DNA from: Sipunculus nudus
Taxonomy: Eukaryota > Annelida > Sipuncula > Golfingiida > Sipunculidae
Reading direction: 5' to 3'
Assembly (NCBI GenBank): GCA_026874595.1
Contig: CM049317.1
Span: forward strand, 76,205,891-76,269,890
Length of the DNA: 64,000 nt
Shown here: positions 28,201 to 41,461 of the stretch, piece after piece
How the letters are laid out: each line of letters starts with the position of its first letter
Position numbering within the stretch: position 1 is the first letter of the stretch
Translations under genes and position numbers: made by a program
The notes under the pieces: model-generated
What the model was told of the DNA's origin: nothing
What the model saw: only the letters and a program-made list of their open reading frames with translations
Databases searched by the model: none

Positions 28201-31200
28201 ACCTCCTGAGCAAATTACTTCATTAGTATATGAGCAGTTTTTGTAAGCCAGGAAAGGTTCACCTACCAGTAACCTCCTGAGCAAATTACTTCAATAGTAT
28301 ATGAGCCGTTATTGTAAGCCAGGAAATATTCACCTACCAGTAACCTCCTGAGCAAATTACTTCATTAGTATATGAGCAGTTTTTGTAAGCCAGGAAAGGT
28401 TCACCTACCAGTAACCTCCTGAGCAAATTACTTCAATAGTATATGAGCCGTTATTGTAAGCCAGGAAAGATTCACCTACCAGTAACCTCCTGAGCAAATT
28501 ACTTCATTAGTATATGAGCAGTTATTGTAAGCCAGGAAAGATTCACCTACCAGTAACCTCCTGAGCAAATTACTTCATTAGTATATGAGCAGTTATTGTA
28601 AGCCAGGAAAGATTCACCTACCAGTAACCTCCTGAGCAAATTACTTCATTAGTATATGAGCAGTTATTGTAAGCCAGGAAAGATTCACCTACCAGTAACC
28701 TCCTGAGCAAATTACTTCATTAGTATATGAGCAGTTATTGTAAGCCAGGAAAGATTCACCTACCAGTAACCCCCTGAGCAAATTACTTCATTAGTATATG
28801 AGCAGTTATTGTAAGCCAGGAAAGATTCACCTACCAGTAACCTCCTGAGCAAATTACTTCATTAGTATATGAGCAGTTATTGTAAGCCAGGAAAGATTCA
28901 CCTACCAGTAACCTAATGAGCAAATTACTTCATTAGCATATGAGCAGTTATTGTAAGCCAGGAAAGATTCACCTACCAGTAACCTCCTGAGCAAATTACT
29001 TCATTAGCATATGAGCAGTTATTGTAAGCCAGGAAAGATTCACCTACCAGTAACCTAATGAGCAAATTACTTCATCTGTATATGAGCAGTTATTGTAAGC
29101 CAGGAAAGATTCACCTACCAGTAACCTAATGAGCAAATTACTTCATTAGTATATGAGCAGTTTTTGTAAGCCAGGAAAGATTCACCTACCAGTAACCTCC
29201 TGAGCAAATTACTTCAATAGTATATGAGCCGTTATTGTAAGCCAGGAAAGATTCACCTACCAGTAACCTCCTGAGCAAATTACTTCATTAGTATATGAGC
29301 CGTTATTGTAAGCCAGGAAAGATTCACCAACCAGTAACCTCCTGAGCAAATTACTTCATTAGTATATGAGCCGTTATTGTAAGCCAGGAAAGATTCACCA
29401 ACCAGTAACCTCCTGAGCAAATTACTTCATTAGTATATGAGCAGTTATTGTAAGCCAGGAAAGGTTCACCTACCAGTAACCTCCTGAGCAAATTACTTCA
29501 TTAGTATATGAGCAGTTTTTGTAAGCCAGGAAAGATTCACCTACCAGTAACCTCCTGAGCAAATTACTTCAATAGTATATGAGCCGTTATTGTAAGCCAG
29601 GAAAGGTTCACCTACCAGTAACCTCCTGAGCAAATTACTTCATTAGTATATGAGCAGTTATTGTAAGCCAGGAAAGATTCACCTACCAGTAACCTCCTGA
29701 GCAAATTACTTCATTAGTATATGAGCAGTTATTGTAAGCCAGGAAAGATTCACCTACCAGTAACCTCCTGAGCAAATTACTTCATTAGTATATGAGCAGT
29801 TATTGAAGCCAGGAAAGATTTACCTACCAGTAACCTCCTGAGCAAATTACTTCATTAGTATATGAGCAGTTATTGTAAGCCAGGAAAGATTCACCTACCA
29901 GTAACCTCCTTAGCAAATTACTTCATTAGTATATGAGCAGTTATTGTAAGCCAGGAAAGATTCACCTACCAGTAACCTCCTGAGCAAATTACTTCATTAG
30001 TATATGAGCAGTTATTGTAAGCCAGGAAAGATTCACCTACCAGTAACCCCCTGAGCAAATTACTTCATTAGTATATGAGCAGTTATTGTAAGCCAGGAAA
30101 GATTCACCTACCAGTAACCTCCTGAGCAAATTACTTCATTAGTATATGAGCAGTTATTGTAAGCCAGGAAAGATTCACCTACCAGTAACCTCCTGAGCAA
30201 ATTACTTCATTAGCATATGAGCAGTTATTGTAAGCCAGGAAAGATTCACCTACCAGTAACCTCCTGAGCAAATTACTTCATTAGCATATGAGCAGTTATT
30301 GTAAGCCAGGAAAGATTCACCTACCAGTAACCTAATGAGCAAATTACTTCATCTGTATATGAGCAGTTATTGTAAGCCAGGAAAGATTCACCTACCAGTA
30401 ACCTCCTGAGCAAATTACTTCATTAGTATATGAGCAGTTTTTGTAAGCCAGGAAAGATTCACCTACCAGTAACCTCCTGAGCAAATTACTTCAATAGTAT
30501 ATGAGCCGTTATTGTAAGCCAGGAAAGATTCACCTACCAGTAACCTCCTGAGCAAATTACTTCATTAGTATATGAGCCGTTATTGTAAGCCAGGAAAGAT
30601 TCACCAACCAGTAACCTCCTGAGCAAATTACTTCATTAGTATATGAGCAGTTATTGTAAGCCAGGAAAGATTCACCTACCAGTAACCTCCTGAGCAAATT
30701 ACTTCATTAGTATATGAGCAGTTTTTGTAAGCCAGGAAAGATTCACCTACCAGTAACCTCCTGAGCAAATTACTTCAATAGTATATGAGCCGTTATTGTA
30801 AGCCAGGAAATATTCACCTACCAGTAACCTCCTGAGCAAATTACTTCATTAGTATATGAACAGTTATTGTAAGCCAGGAAAGATTCACCTACCAGTAACC
30901 TCCTGAGCAAATTACTTCATTAGTATATGAGCAGTTATTGTAAGCCAGGAAAGATTCACCTACCAGTAACCTCCTGAGCAAATTACTTCATTAGTATATG
31001 AGCATTTATTGAAGCCAGGAAATATTCACCTACCAGTAACCTCCTGAGCAAATTACTTCATTAGTATATGAGCAGTTATTGTAAGCCAGAAAAGATTCAC
31101 CTACCAGTAACCTCCTGAGCAAATTACTTCATTAGTATATGAGCAGTTATTGTAAGCCAGGAAAGATTCACCTACCAGTAACCTCCTGAGCAAATTACTT

Positions 31201-33699
31201 CATTAGTATATGAGCAGTTATTGTAAGCCAGGAAAGATTCACCTACCAGTAACCCCCTGAGCAAATTACTTCATTAGTATATGAGCAGTTATTGTAAGCC
31301 AGGAAAGATTCACCTACCAGTAACCTCCTGAGCAAATTACTTCATTAGTATATGAGCAGTTATTGTAAGCCAGGAAAGATTCACCTACCAGTAACCTCCT
31401 GAGCAAATTACTTCATTAGCATATGAGCAGTTATTGTAAGCCAGGAAAGATTCACCTACCAGTAACCTCCTGAGCAAATTACTTCATTAGCATATGAGCA
31501 GTTATTGTAAGCCAGGAAAGATTCACCTACCAGTAACCTCCTGAGCAAATTACTTCATTAGTATATGAGCAGTTATTGTAAGCCAGGAAAGATTCACCTA
31601 CCAGTAACCCCCTGAGCAAATTACTTCATTAGTATATGAGCAGTTATTGTAAGCCAGGAAAGATTCACCTACCAGTAACCCCCTGAGCAAATTACTTCAT
31701 TAGTATATGAGCAGTTATTGTAAGCCAGGAAAGATTCACCTACCAGTAACCTCCTGAGCAAATTACTTCATTAGTATATGAGCAGTTATTGTAAGCCAGG
31801 AAAGATTCACCTACCAGTAACCTCCTGAGCAAATTACTTCATTAGCATATGAGCAGTTATTGTAAGCCAGGAAAGATTCACCTACCAGTAACCTCCTGAG
31901 CAAATTACTTCATTAGCATATGAGCAGTTATTGTAAGCCAGGAAAGATTCACCTACCAGTAACCTCCTGAGCAAATTACTTCATCTGTATATGAGCAGTT
32001 ATTGTAAGCCAGGAAAGATTCACCTACCAGTAACCTCCTGAGCAAATTACTTCATTAGTATATGAGCAGTTTTTGTAAGCCAGGAAAGATTCACCTACCA
32101 GTAACCTCCTGAGCAAATTACTTCAATAGTATATGAGCCGTTATTGTAAGCCAGGAAAGATTCACCTACCAGTAACCTCCTGAGCAAATTACTTCATTAG
32201 TATATGAGCCGTTATTGTAAGCCAGGAAAGATTCACCAACCAGTAACCTCCTGAGCAAATTACTTCATTAGTATATGAGCAGTTATTGTAAGCCAGGAAA
32301 GATTCACCTACCAGTAACCTCCTGAGCAAATTACTTCATTAGTATATGAGCAGTTTTTGTAAGCCAGGAAAGATTCACCTACCAGTAACCTCCTGAGCAA
32401 ATTACTTCAATAGTATATGAGCCGTTATTGTAAGCCAGGAAAGATTCACCTACCAGTAACCTCCTGAGCAAATTACTTCATTAGTATATGAGCAGTTATT
32501 GTAAGCCAGGAAAGATTCACCTACCAGTAACCTCCTGAGCAAATTACTTCATTAGTATATGAGCAGTTTTTGTAAGCCAGGAAAGATTCACCTACCAGTA
32601 ACCTCCTGAGCAAATTACTTCATTAGTACATGAGCAGTTATTGAAGCCAGGAAAGATTCACCTACCAGTAACCTCCTGAGCAAATTACTTCATTAGTATA
32701 TGAGCAGTTTTTGTAAGCCAGGAAAGATTCACCTACCAGTAACCTCCTGAGCAAATTACTTCATTAGTATATGAGCAGTTATTGTAAGCCAGGAAAGATT
32801 CACCTACCAGTAACCTCCTGAGCAAATTACTTCATTAGTATATGAGCAGTTATTGTAAGCCAGGAAAGATTCACCTACCAGTAACCCCCTGAGCAAATTA
32901 CTTCATTAGTATATGAGCAGTTATTGTAAGCCAGGAAAGATTCACCTACCAGTAACCTCCTGAGCAAATTACTTCATTAGTATATGAGCAGTTATTGTAA
33001 GCCAGGAAAGATTCACCTACCAGTAACCTCCTGAGCAAATTACTTCATTAGCATATGAGCAGTTATTGTAAGCCAGGAAAGATTCACCTACCAGTAACCT
33101 CCTGAGCAAATTACTTCATTAGCATATGAGCAGTTATTGTAAGCCAGGAAAGATTCACCTACCAGTAACCTCCTGAGCAAATTACTTCATCTGTATATGA
33201 GCAGTTATTGTAAGCCAGGAAAGATTCACCTACCAGTAACCTCCTGAGCAAATTACTTCATTAGTATATGAGCAGTTATTGTAAGCCAGGAAAGATTCAC
33301 CTACCAGTAACCTCCTGAGCAAATTACTTCATTAGTATATGAGCAGTTATTGTAAGCCAGGAAATATTCACCTACCAGTAACCTCCTGAGCAAATTACTT
33401 CATTTGTATATGATCAGTTATTGTAAGCCAGGAAATATTCACCTACCAGTAACCTCCTGAGCAAATTACTTCATTAGTATATGAGCAGTTATTGTAAGCC
33501 AGGAAATATTCACCTACCAGTAACCTCCTGAGCAAATTACTTCATTAGTATATGAGCAGTTATTGTAAGCCAGAAAAGATTCACCTACCAGTAACCTCCT
33601 GAGCAAATTACTTCATTAGTATATGAGCAGTTATTGTAAGCCAGGAAAGATTCACCTACCAGTAACCTCCTGAGCAAATTACTTCATTAGTATATGAGC

Positions 33700-36600
33700 A
33701 GTTATTGTAAGCCAGGAAAGATTCACCTACCAGTAACCTCCTGAGCAAATTACTTCATTAGTATATGAGCCGTTATTGTAAGCCAGGAAATATTCACCAA
33801 CCAGTAACCTCCTGAGCAAATTACTTCATTAGTATATGAGCCGTTATTGTAAGCCAGGAAATATTCACCAACCAGTAACCTCCTGAGCAAATTACTTCAT
33901 TAGTATATGAGCCGTTATTGTAAGCCAGGAAATATTCACCAACCAGTAACCTCCTGAGCAAATTACTTCATTAGTATATGAGCCGTTATTGTAAGCCAGG
34001 AAATATTCACCAACCAGTAACCTCCTGAGCAAATTACTTCATTAGTATATGAGCCGTTATTGTAAGCCAGGAAAGATTCACCTACCAGTTACCTCCTGAG
34101 CAAATTACTTCATTAGTATATGAGCAGTTATTGTAAGCCAGGAAAGATTCACCTACCAGTAACCTCCTGAGCAAATTACTTCATTAGTATATGAGCAGTT
34201 ATTGAAGCCAGGAAAGATTCACCTACCAGTAACCTCCTGAGCAAATTACTTCATTAGTATATGAGCAGTTATTGTAAGCCAGGAAAGATTCACCTACCAG
34301 TAACCTCCTGAGCAAATTACTTCATTAGTATATGAGCAGTTATTGTAAGCCAGGAAAGATTCACCTACCAGTAACCTCCTGAGCAAATTACTTCATTAGT
34401 ATATGAGCAGTTATTGTAAGCCAGGAAAGATTCACCTACCAGTAACCTCCTGAGCAAATTACTTCATTAGTATATGAGCAGTTATTGTAAGCCAGGAAAG
34501 ATTCACCTACCAGTAACCTCCTGAGCAAATTACTTCATTAGTATATGAGCAGTTATTGTAAGCCAGGAAAGATTCACCTACCAGTAACCTCCTGAGCAAA
34601 TTACTTCATTAGTATATGAGCAGTTATTGTAAGCCAGGAAAGATTCACCTACCAGTAACCTCCTGAGCAAATTACTTCATTAGCATATGAGCAGTTATTG
34701 TAAGCCAGGAAAGATTCACCTACCAGTAACCTCCTGAGCAAATTACTTCATTAGCATATGAGCAGTTGTTGTAAGCCAGGAAAGATTCACCTACCAGTAA
34801 CCTCCTGAGCAAATTACTTCATTAGTATATGAGCAGTTGTTGTAAGCCAGGAAAGATTCACCTACCAGTAACCTCCTGAGCAAATTACTTCATTAGTATA
34901 TGAGCAGTTATTGTAAGCCAGGAAAGATTCACCTACCAGTAACCTCCTGAGCAAATTACTTCATTAGTATATGAGCAGTTATTGTAAGCCAGGAAAGATT
35001 CACCTACCAGTAACCTCCTGAGCAAATTACTTCATTTGTATATGAGCAGTTATTGTAAGCCAGGAAAGATTCACCTACCAGTAACCTCCTGAGCAAATTA
35101 CTTCATTAGTATATGATCAGTTATTGGAAGCCAGGAAATATTCACCTACCAGTAACCTCCTGAGCAAATTCCTTCATTAGTATATGAGCAGTTATTGGAA
35201 GCCAGGAAATATTCACCTACCAGTGACCTCCTGAGCAAATTACTTCATTAGTATATGAGCAGTTATTGTAAGCCAGGAAATATTCACCTACCAGTGACCT
35301 CCTGAGCAAATTACTTCATTAGTATATGAGCAGTTATTGTAAGCCAGGAAATATTTACCTACCAGTCACCTCCTGAGCAAAATAATTACTTCATTAGTAT
35401 ATGAGCAGTTATTGTAAGCCAGGAAATATTTACCTACCAGTAACCTCCTGAGCAAATTACTTCATTAGTATATGAGCAGTTATCGTAAGCCAGGAAAGAT
35501 TCACCTACCAGTAACCTCCTGAGCAAATTACTTCATTAGTATATGAGCCGTTATTGTAAGCCAGGAAAGATTCACCAACCAGTAACCTCCTGAGCAAATT
35601 ACTTCATTAGTATATGAGCAGTTATTGTAAGCCAGGAAAGATTCACCTACCAGTAACCTCCTGAGCAAATTACTTCATTAGTATATGAGCAGTTTTTGTA
35701 AGCCAGGAAAGATTCACCTACCAGTAACCTCCTGAGCAAATTACTTCAATAGTATATGAGCCGTTATTGTAAGCCAGGAAATATTCACCTACCAGTAACC
35801 TCCTGAGCAAATTACTTCATTAGTATATGAGCAGTTATTGTAAGCCAGGAAATATTCACCTACCAGTAACCTCCTGAGCAAATTACTTCATTAGTATATG
35901 AGCAGTTATTGTAAGCCAGGAAAGATTCACCTACCAGTAACCTCCTGAGCAAATTACTTCATTAGTATATGAGCAGTTATTGAAGCCAGGAAAGATTCAC
36001 CTACCAGTAACCTCCTGAGCAAATTACTTCATTAGTATATGAGCAGTTATTGTAAGCCAGGAAAGATTCACCTACCAGTAACCTCCTGAGCAAATTACTT
36101 CATTAGTATATGAGCAGTTATTGTAAGCCAGGAAAGATTCACCTACCAGTAACCTCCTGAGCAAATTACTTCATTAGTATATGAGCAGTTATTGTAAGCC
36201 AGGAAAGATTCACCTACCAGTAACCCCCTGAGCAAATTACTTCATTAGTATATGAGCAGTTATTGTAAGCCAGGAAAGATTCACCTACCAGTAACCTCCT
36301 GAGCAAATTACTTCATTAGTATATGAGCAGTAATTGTAAGCCAGGAAAGATTCACCTACCAGTAACCTCCTGAGCCAATTACTTCATTAGCATATGAGCA
36401 GTTATTGTAAGCCAGGAAAGATTCACCTACCAGTAACCTCCTGAGCAAATTACTTCATTAGCATATGAGCAGTTATTGTAAGCCAAGAAAGATTCACCTA
36501 CCAGTAACCTCCTGAGCAAATTACTTCATTAGTATATGAGCAGTTATTGTAAGCCAGGAAAGATTCACCTACCAGTAACCCCCTGAGCAAATTACTTCAT

Positions 36601-39500
36601 TAGTATATGAGCAGTTATTGTAAGCCAGGAAAGATTCACCTACCAGTAACCCCCTGAGCAAATTACTTCATTAGTATATGAGCAGTTATTGTAAGCCAGG
36701 AAAGATTCACCTACCAGTAACCTCCTGAGCAAATTACTTCATTAGTATATGAGCAGTTATTGTAAGCCAGGAAAGATTCACCTACCAGTAACCTCCTGAG
36801 CAAATTACTTCATTAGCATATGAGCAGTTATTGTAAGCCAGGAAAGATTCACCTACCAGTAACCTCCTGAGCAAATTACTTCATTAGCATATGAGCAGTT
36901 ATTGTAAGCCAGGAAAGATTCACCTACCAGTAACCTCCTGAGCAAATTACTTCATCTGTATATGAGCAGTTATTGTAAGCCAGGAAAGATTCACCTACCA
37001 GTAACCTCCTGAGCAAATTACTTCATTAGTATATGAGCAGTTTTTGTAAGCCAGGAAAGATTCACCTACCAGTAACCTCCTGAGCAAATTACTTCAATAG
37101 TATATGAGCCGTTATTGTAAGCCAGGAAAGATTCACCTACCAGTAACCTCCTGAGCAAATTACTTCATTAGTATATGAGCAGTTTTTGTAAGCCAGGAAA
37201 GATTCACCTACCAGTAACCTCCTGAGCAAATTACTTCAATAGTATATGAGCCGTTATTGTAAGCCAGGAAAGATTCACCTACCAGTAACCTCCTGAGCAA
37301 ATTACTTCATTAGTATATGAGCAGTTATTGTAAGCCAGGAAAGATTCACCTACCAGTAACCTCCTGAGCAAATTACTTCATTAGTATATGAGCCGTTATT
37401 GTAAGCCAGGAAAGATTCACCTACCAGTAACCTCCTGAGCAAATTACTTCATTAGTACATGAGCAGTTATTGAAGCCAGGAAAGATTCACCTACCAGTAA
37501 CCTCCTGAGCAAATTACTTCATTAGTATATGAGCAGTTATTGTAAGCCAGGAAAGATTCACCTACCAGTAACCTCCTGAGCAAATTACTTCATTAGTATA
37601 TGAGCAGTTATTGTAAGCCAGGAAAGATTCACCTACCAGTAACCTCCTGAGCAAATTACTTCATTAGTATATGAGCCGTTATTGTAAGCCAGGAAATATT
37701 CACCAACCAGTAACCTCCTGAGCAAATTACTTCATTAGTATATGAGCCGTTATTGTAAGCCAGGAAATATTCACCAACCAGTAACCTCCTGAGCAAATTA
37801 CTTCATTAGTATATGAGCCGTTATTGTAAGCCAGGAAATATTCACCAACCAGTAACCTCCTGAGCAAATTACTTCATTAGTATATGAGCCGTTATTGTAA
37901 GCCAGGAAATATTCACCAACCAGTAACCTCCTGAGCAAATTACTTCATTAGTATATGAGCCGTTTTTGTAAGCCAGGAAAGATTCACCTACCAGTTACCT
38001 CCTAGGCAAATTACTTCATTAGTATATGAGCAGTTATTGTAAGCCAGGAAAGATTCACCTACCAGTAACCTCCTGAGCAAATTACAACATTAGTATATGA
38101 GCAGTTATTGAAGCCAGGAAAGATTCACCTACCAGTAACCTCCTGAGCAAATTACTTCATTAGTATATGAGCAGTTATTGTAAGCCAGGAAAGATTCACC
38201 TACCAGTAACCTCCTGAGCAAATTACTTCATTAGTATATGAGCAGTTATTGTAAGCCAGGAAAGATTCACCTACCAGTAACCTCCTGAGCAAATTACTTC
38301 ATTAGTATATGAGCAGTTATTGTAAGCCAGGAAAGATTCACCTACCAGTAACCTCCTGAGCAAATTACTTCATTAGTATATGAGCAGTTATTGTAAGCCA
38401 GGAAAGATTCACCTACCAGTAACCTCCTGAGCAAATTACTTCATTAGTATATGAGCAGTTATTGTAAGCCAGGAAAGATTCACCTACCAGTAACCTCCTG
38501 AGCAAATTACTTCATTAGTATATGAGCAGTTATTGTAAGCCAGGAAAGATTCACCTACCAGTAACCTCCTGAGCAAATTACTTCATTAGCATATGAGCAG
38601 TTATTGTAAGCCAGGAAAGATTCACCTACCAGTAACCTCCTGAGCAAATTACTTCATTAGCATATGAGCAGTTATTGTAAGCCAGGAAAGATTCACCTAC
38701 CAGTAACCTCCTGAGCAAATTACTTCATTAGCATATGAGCAGTTGTTGTAAGCCAGGAAAGATTCACCTACCAGTAACCTCCTGAGCAAATTACTTCATT
38801 AGTATATGAGCAGTTATTGTAAGCCAGGAAAGATTCACCTACCAGTAACCTCCTGAGCAAATTACTTCATTAGTATATGAGCAGTTATTGTAAGCCAGGA
38901 AAGATTCACCTACCAGTAACCTCCTGAGCAAATTACTTCATTAGTATATGAGCAGTTATTGTAAGCCAGGAAAGATTCACCTACCAGTAACCTCCTGAGC
39001 AAATTACTTCATTTGTATATGATCAGTTATTGTAAGCCAGGAAATATTCACCTACCAGTAACCTCCTGAGCAAATTACTTCATTAGTATATGATCAGTTA
39101 TTGGAAGCCAGGAAATATTCACCTACCAGTGACCTCCTGAGCAAATTACTTCATTAGTATATGAGCAGTTATTGGAAGCCAGGAAATATTCACCTACCAG
39201 TGACCTCCTGAGCAAATTACTTCATTAGTATATGAGCAGTTATTGTAAGCCAGGAAATATTCACCTACCAGTAACCTCCTGAGCAAATTACTTCATTAGT
39301 ATATGAGCAGTTATTGTAAGCCAGGAAATATTTACCTACCAGTAACCTCCTGAGCAAATTACTTCATTAGTATATGAGCAGTTATTGTAAGCCAGGAAAT
39401 ATTTACCTACCAGTAACCTCCTGAGCAAATTACTTCATTAGTATATGAGCAGTTATCGTAAGCCAGGAAAGATTCACCTACCAGTAACCTCCTGAGCAAA
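33700..39500 (+). repeat. About 3.9-kb duplication within the right part of the satellite
   Basis: A run of consecutive monomers with 'gagccgttattg' and 'ttcaccaacc' begins at 33767 and again at 37673. The 3,906-bp spacing resolves into 51 monomers of 71, three of 70 and one of 75 bp. Both copies are followed by the same order of variants: 'accagttacctcct', an 'attgaagcc' monomer, 'agcatatgag' monomers, then 'tatgatcagttattggaag'. Confidence 0.75.
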
Positions 39501-40016
39501 TTACTTCATTAGTATATGAGCAGTTATTGTAAGCCAGGAAAGATTCACCTAGCAGTAATCTCCTGAGCAAATTACTTCATTAGTATATGAGCAGGTTTTG
39601 TAAGCCAGGAAAGATTCACCTACCAGTAACCTCCTGAGCAAATTACTTCATTAGTATATGAGCAGTTATTGTAAGCCAGGAAATATTCACCTACCAGTAA
39701 CCTCCTGAGCAAATTACTTCATTAGTATATGAGCAGTTATTGTAAGCCAGAAAAGATTCACCTACCAGTAACCTCCTGAGCAAATTACTTCATTAGTATA
39801 TGATCAGTTATTGTAAGCCAGGAAATATTCACCTACCAGTAACCTCCTGAGCAAATTACTTCATTAGTATATGATCAGTTATTGTAAGCCAGGAAAGATT
39901 AACCTACCAGTAACCTCCTGAGCAAATTACTTCATTAGTATATGAGCAGTTATTGTAAGCCAGGAAATATTTACCTACCAATAACCTCCTGAGCAAATTA
40001 CTTCATTAGTATATGA

Positions 40017-41461
40017 ATATTCATTAGAATAAAAATCTAGTCAGGATGAAGTGTCCTTAAACTATAAACAGAAACCTTTGTACAACATCTCGACCACACA
40101 AACTCTCTGTTCAATAGCTTACATTGCTTAAATGTATAAAACAACGTATCATAACTTATCATACCTTAAACGGTCAGATTTAACAGTTTAAATGGGAAAA
40201 TAAACAGACGCAGCCCTATGTGTTTCATGTAGATGTATGCATCTATGCTGAAATAGAAAAAAAAACTCAAGGATAAAGGGATGCATTTCTATAAAGTATG
40301 TATGCCCAGAGCTACTAGATGCTCTAGCTGGAGTAATGGCTGACAATATTTCACATCTTACATTTTACAAAAATATGGTCAGTGGACAGGTTGATCTTGT
40401 TAAGTAATGCTAAGCTAATACGCTGAAAAGGGGGAAGGACATGGTACATGGAAATAGCATTAGATTTCCATGGAACTACAGAGGGAGTCAAGTTCTTATC
40501 CAGGTGAATAGATATAAAAAAGCATGGGTTCTGTGAAGTATATACTGTTTGCCCATGCATTGCTCTTAACCAGCCATTAGTCTTTGACAGATCCATGAGG
40601 AGAACACCTCAGGCCTATGGGTTATGTAAAGCTATATACAGCTGGTGACAAAGCCTGATGCAGCCCCTGTAGTGGCTTATGTTAGGTCACAGGTAATCAT
40701 GCTGGTGCTCTTCTCTTGGCCATGTTATGTAACATGTGAGACTGGCCATAAGTATAAGCCTACAGTACTGAAGAGTCTAAACATACAACATTATGGCCAG
40801 GTACATTTGTACTACATCATGTCCAGGGGCTGCAAGCATGAATCTGTCAAAAAAAATTAGAGAATTAAGATTTCACCAGCTCAGCACTTTTATATATAAA
40901 CTCTCTCCAGAAAATGGATTAATCGAAGAAACATGAACAGACTTGGGCATTATATTCTTGCCTCGCAAGAAAACATATTTAATCATGTAGCTGACTCTGT
41001 CCCGCATTTGCCAGCAATAAGCCCGGACCCGCCCCCACCCCGCAGTTTAATTTTCTTAGGCCCACTTTGCGAAATCATTAAATCAGGACTTATGTTTATA
41101 AAGTACAACAGGCTCTTGAAATGATATAAATCATTTTTTAGTTATATCCCACTATTTTATTTATCTCATATCTTGATGAGACTAACTTTTGGATCTGAAT
41201 ACTGTGTAAGTTTTATTTGATGGATTTGAATAAAGGTTAGACAACATTATTCAAATAATATGTATAAAGGTTAGACTACATTATACAATTCTTGTGTTAT
41301 CTTTTGACAATATTAAGGTTTGTTATCGTGGGTGTAATCATGATTTCTTTTTGAAGTAATCATAAAGTAATCGTAATTGTAATCGATTACATGAACTTAT
41401 ATCGGTAATCGTAATTGTAATCGTAATTGTTTACATATTTCAAGTAATCACCCCATGTCTG
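40017..41461. other. Right arm of the hAT-like element
   Basis: This is unique sequence between the last monomer and the right inverted end. Frames at 40351-40596 (minus), 40645-40860 and 40933-41124 (plus) show no transposase, zinc-finger or dimerisation motif that I recognise. A small direct duplication of 'aataaaggttagac.acatta' occurs at about 41230-41285. The last 130 bp repeat 'gtaatcgtaattgtaatcg' words matching the left arm in inverted orientation. Confidence 0.7.

Larger units (their letters stand above)
14099..40016 (+). repeat. 71-bp satellite array, about 365 monomers, with higher-order structure
   Basis: Head-to-tail monomers of 71 bp each start atgagcagttattgtaagcc, continue through 'aggaaagattcacctaccag' or the 'aggaaatatt' version, then 'taacctcctgagcaaatt' and 'acttcattagtat'. 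All copies have the same orientation and there are no spacers. Length variants mark higher-order units: a 50-bp monomer with 'ccagtaaccagtatatg' (16481, 17737, 19845), a 70-bp monomer with 'gagcgttattg' (15663, 16848, 18104, 20212), 70-bp monomers with 'attgaagcc' (e.g. 22633, 26395, 34202, 35980), and a single 75-bp monomer with 'gcaaaataattac' near 35381. The 'aaatatt' type dominates near both edges and 'aaagatt' dominates the interior. All frames are closed by stops, so it is non-coding. Confidence 0.98.
13810..41461. mobile_element. 27.65-kb non-autonomous hAT-like transposon holding a satellite array
   Basis: Both ends carry the same 12-bp inverted repeat (CAGACATGGGGT at 13810-13821; ACCCCATGTCTG at 41450-41461) and are bounded by identical 8-bp direct repeats. 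Inside the tips, both arms are rich in the same GTAATCGATTAC/GTAATTAC-type words. An 8-bp target duplication with ends starting CAG is the pattern of the hAT superfamily, so that class is inferred. The left arm is 289 bp, the 71-bp satellite about 25.9 kb and the right arm about 1.45 kb. No transposase-like frame is visible, so movement would have needed an enzyme from elsewhere. Its size is far beyond a usual MITE, and most of it is presumably later satellite expansion. The right end is 84 bp from the exon bearing the MSP130 start codon. Confidence 0.85.

Noticed and set aside
14099-40016. The regular array as a CRISPR locus
   Set aside because: Monomers abut without variable spacers, the whole 71-bp unit is conserved, there are no cas genes, and the surroundings are animal genomic sequence.
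40351-41124. Right-arm open frames as a hAT transposase remnant
   Set aside because: The frames are 63-81 residues, on different strands, with no zinc-finger, catalytic or dimerisation motif that I recognise.
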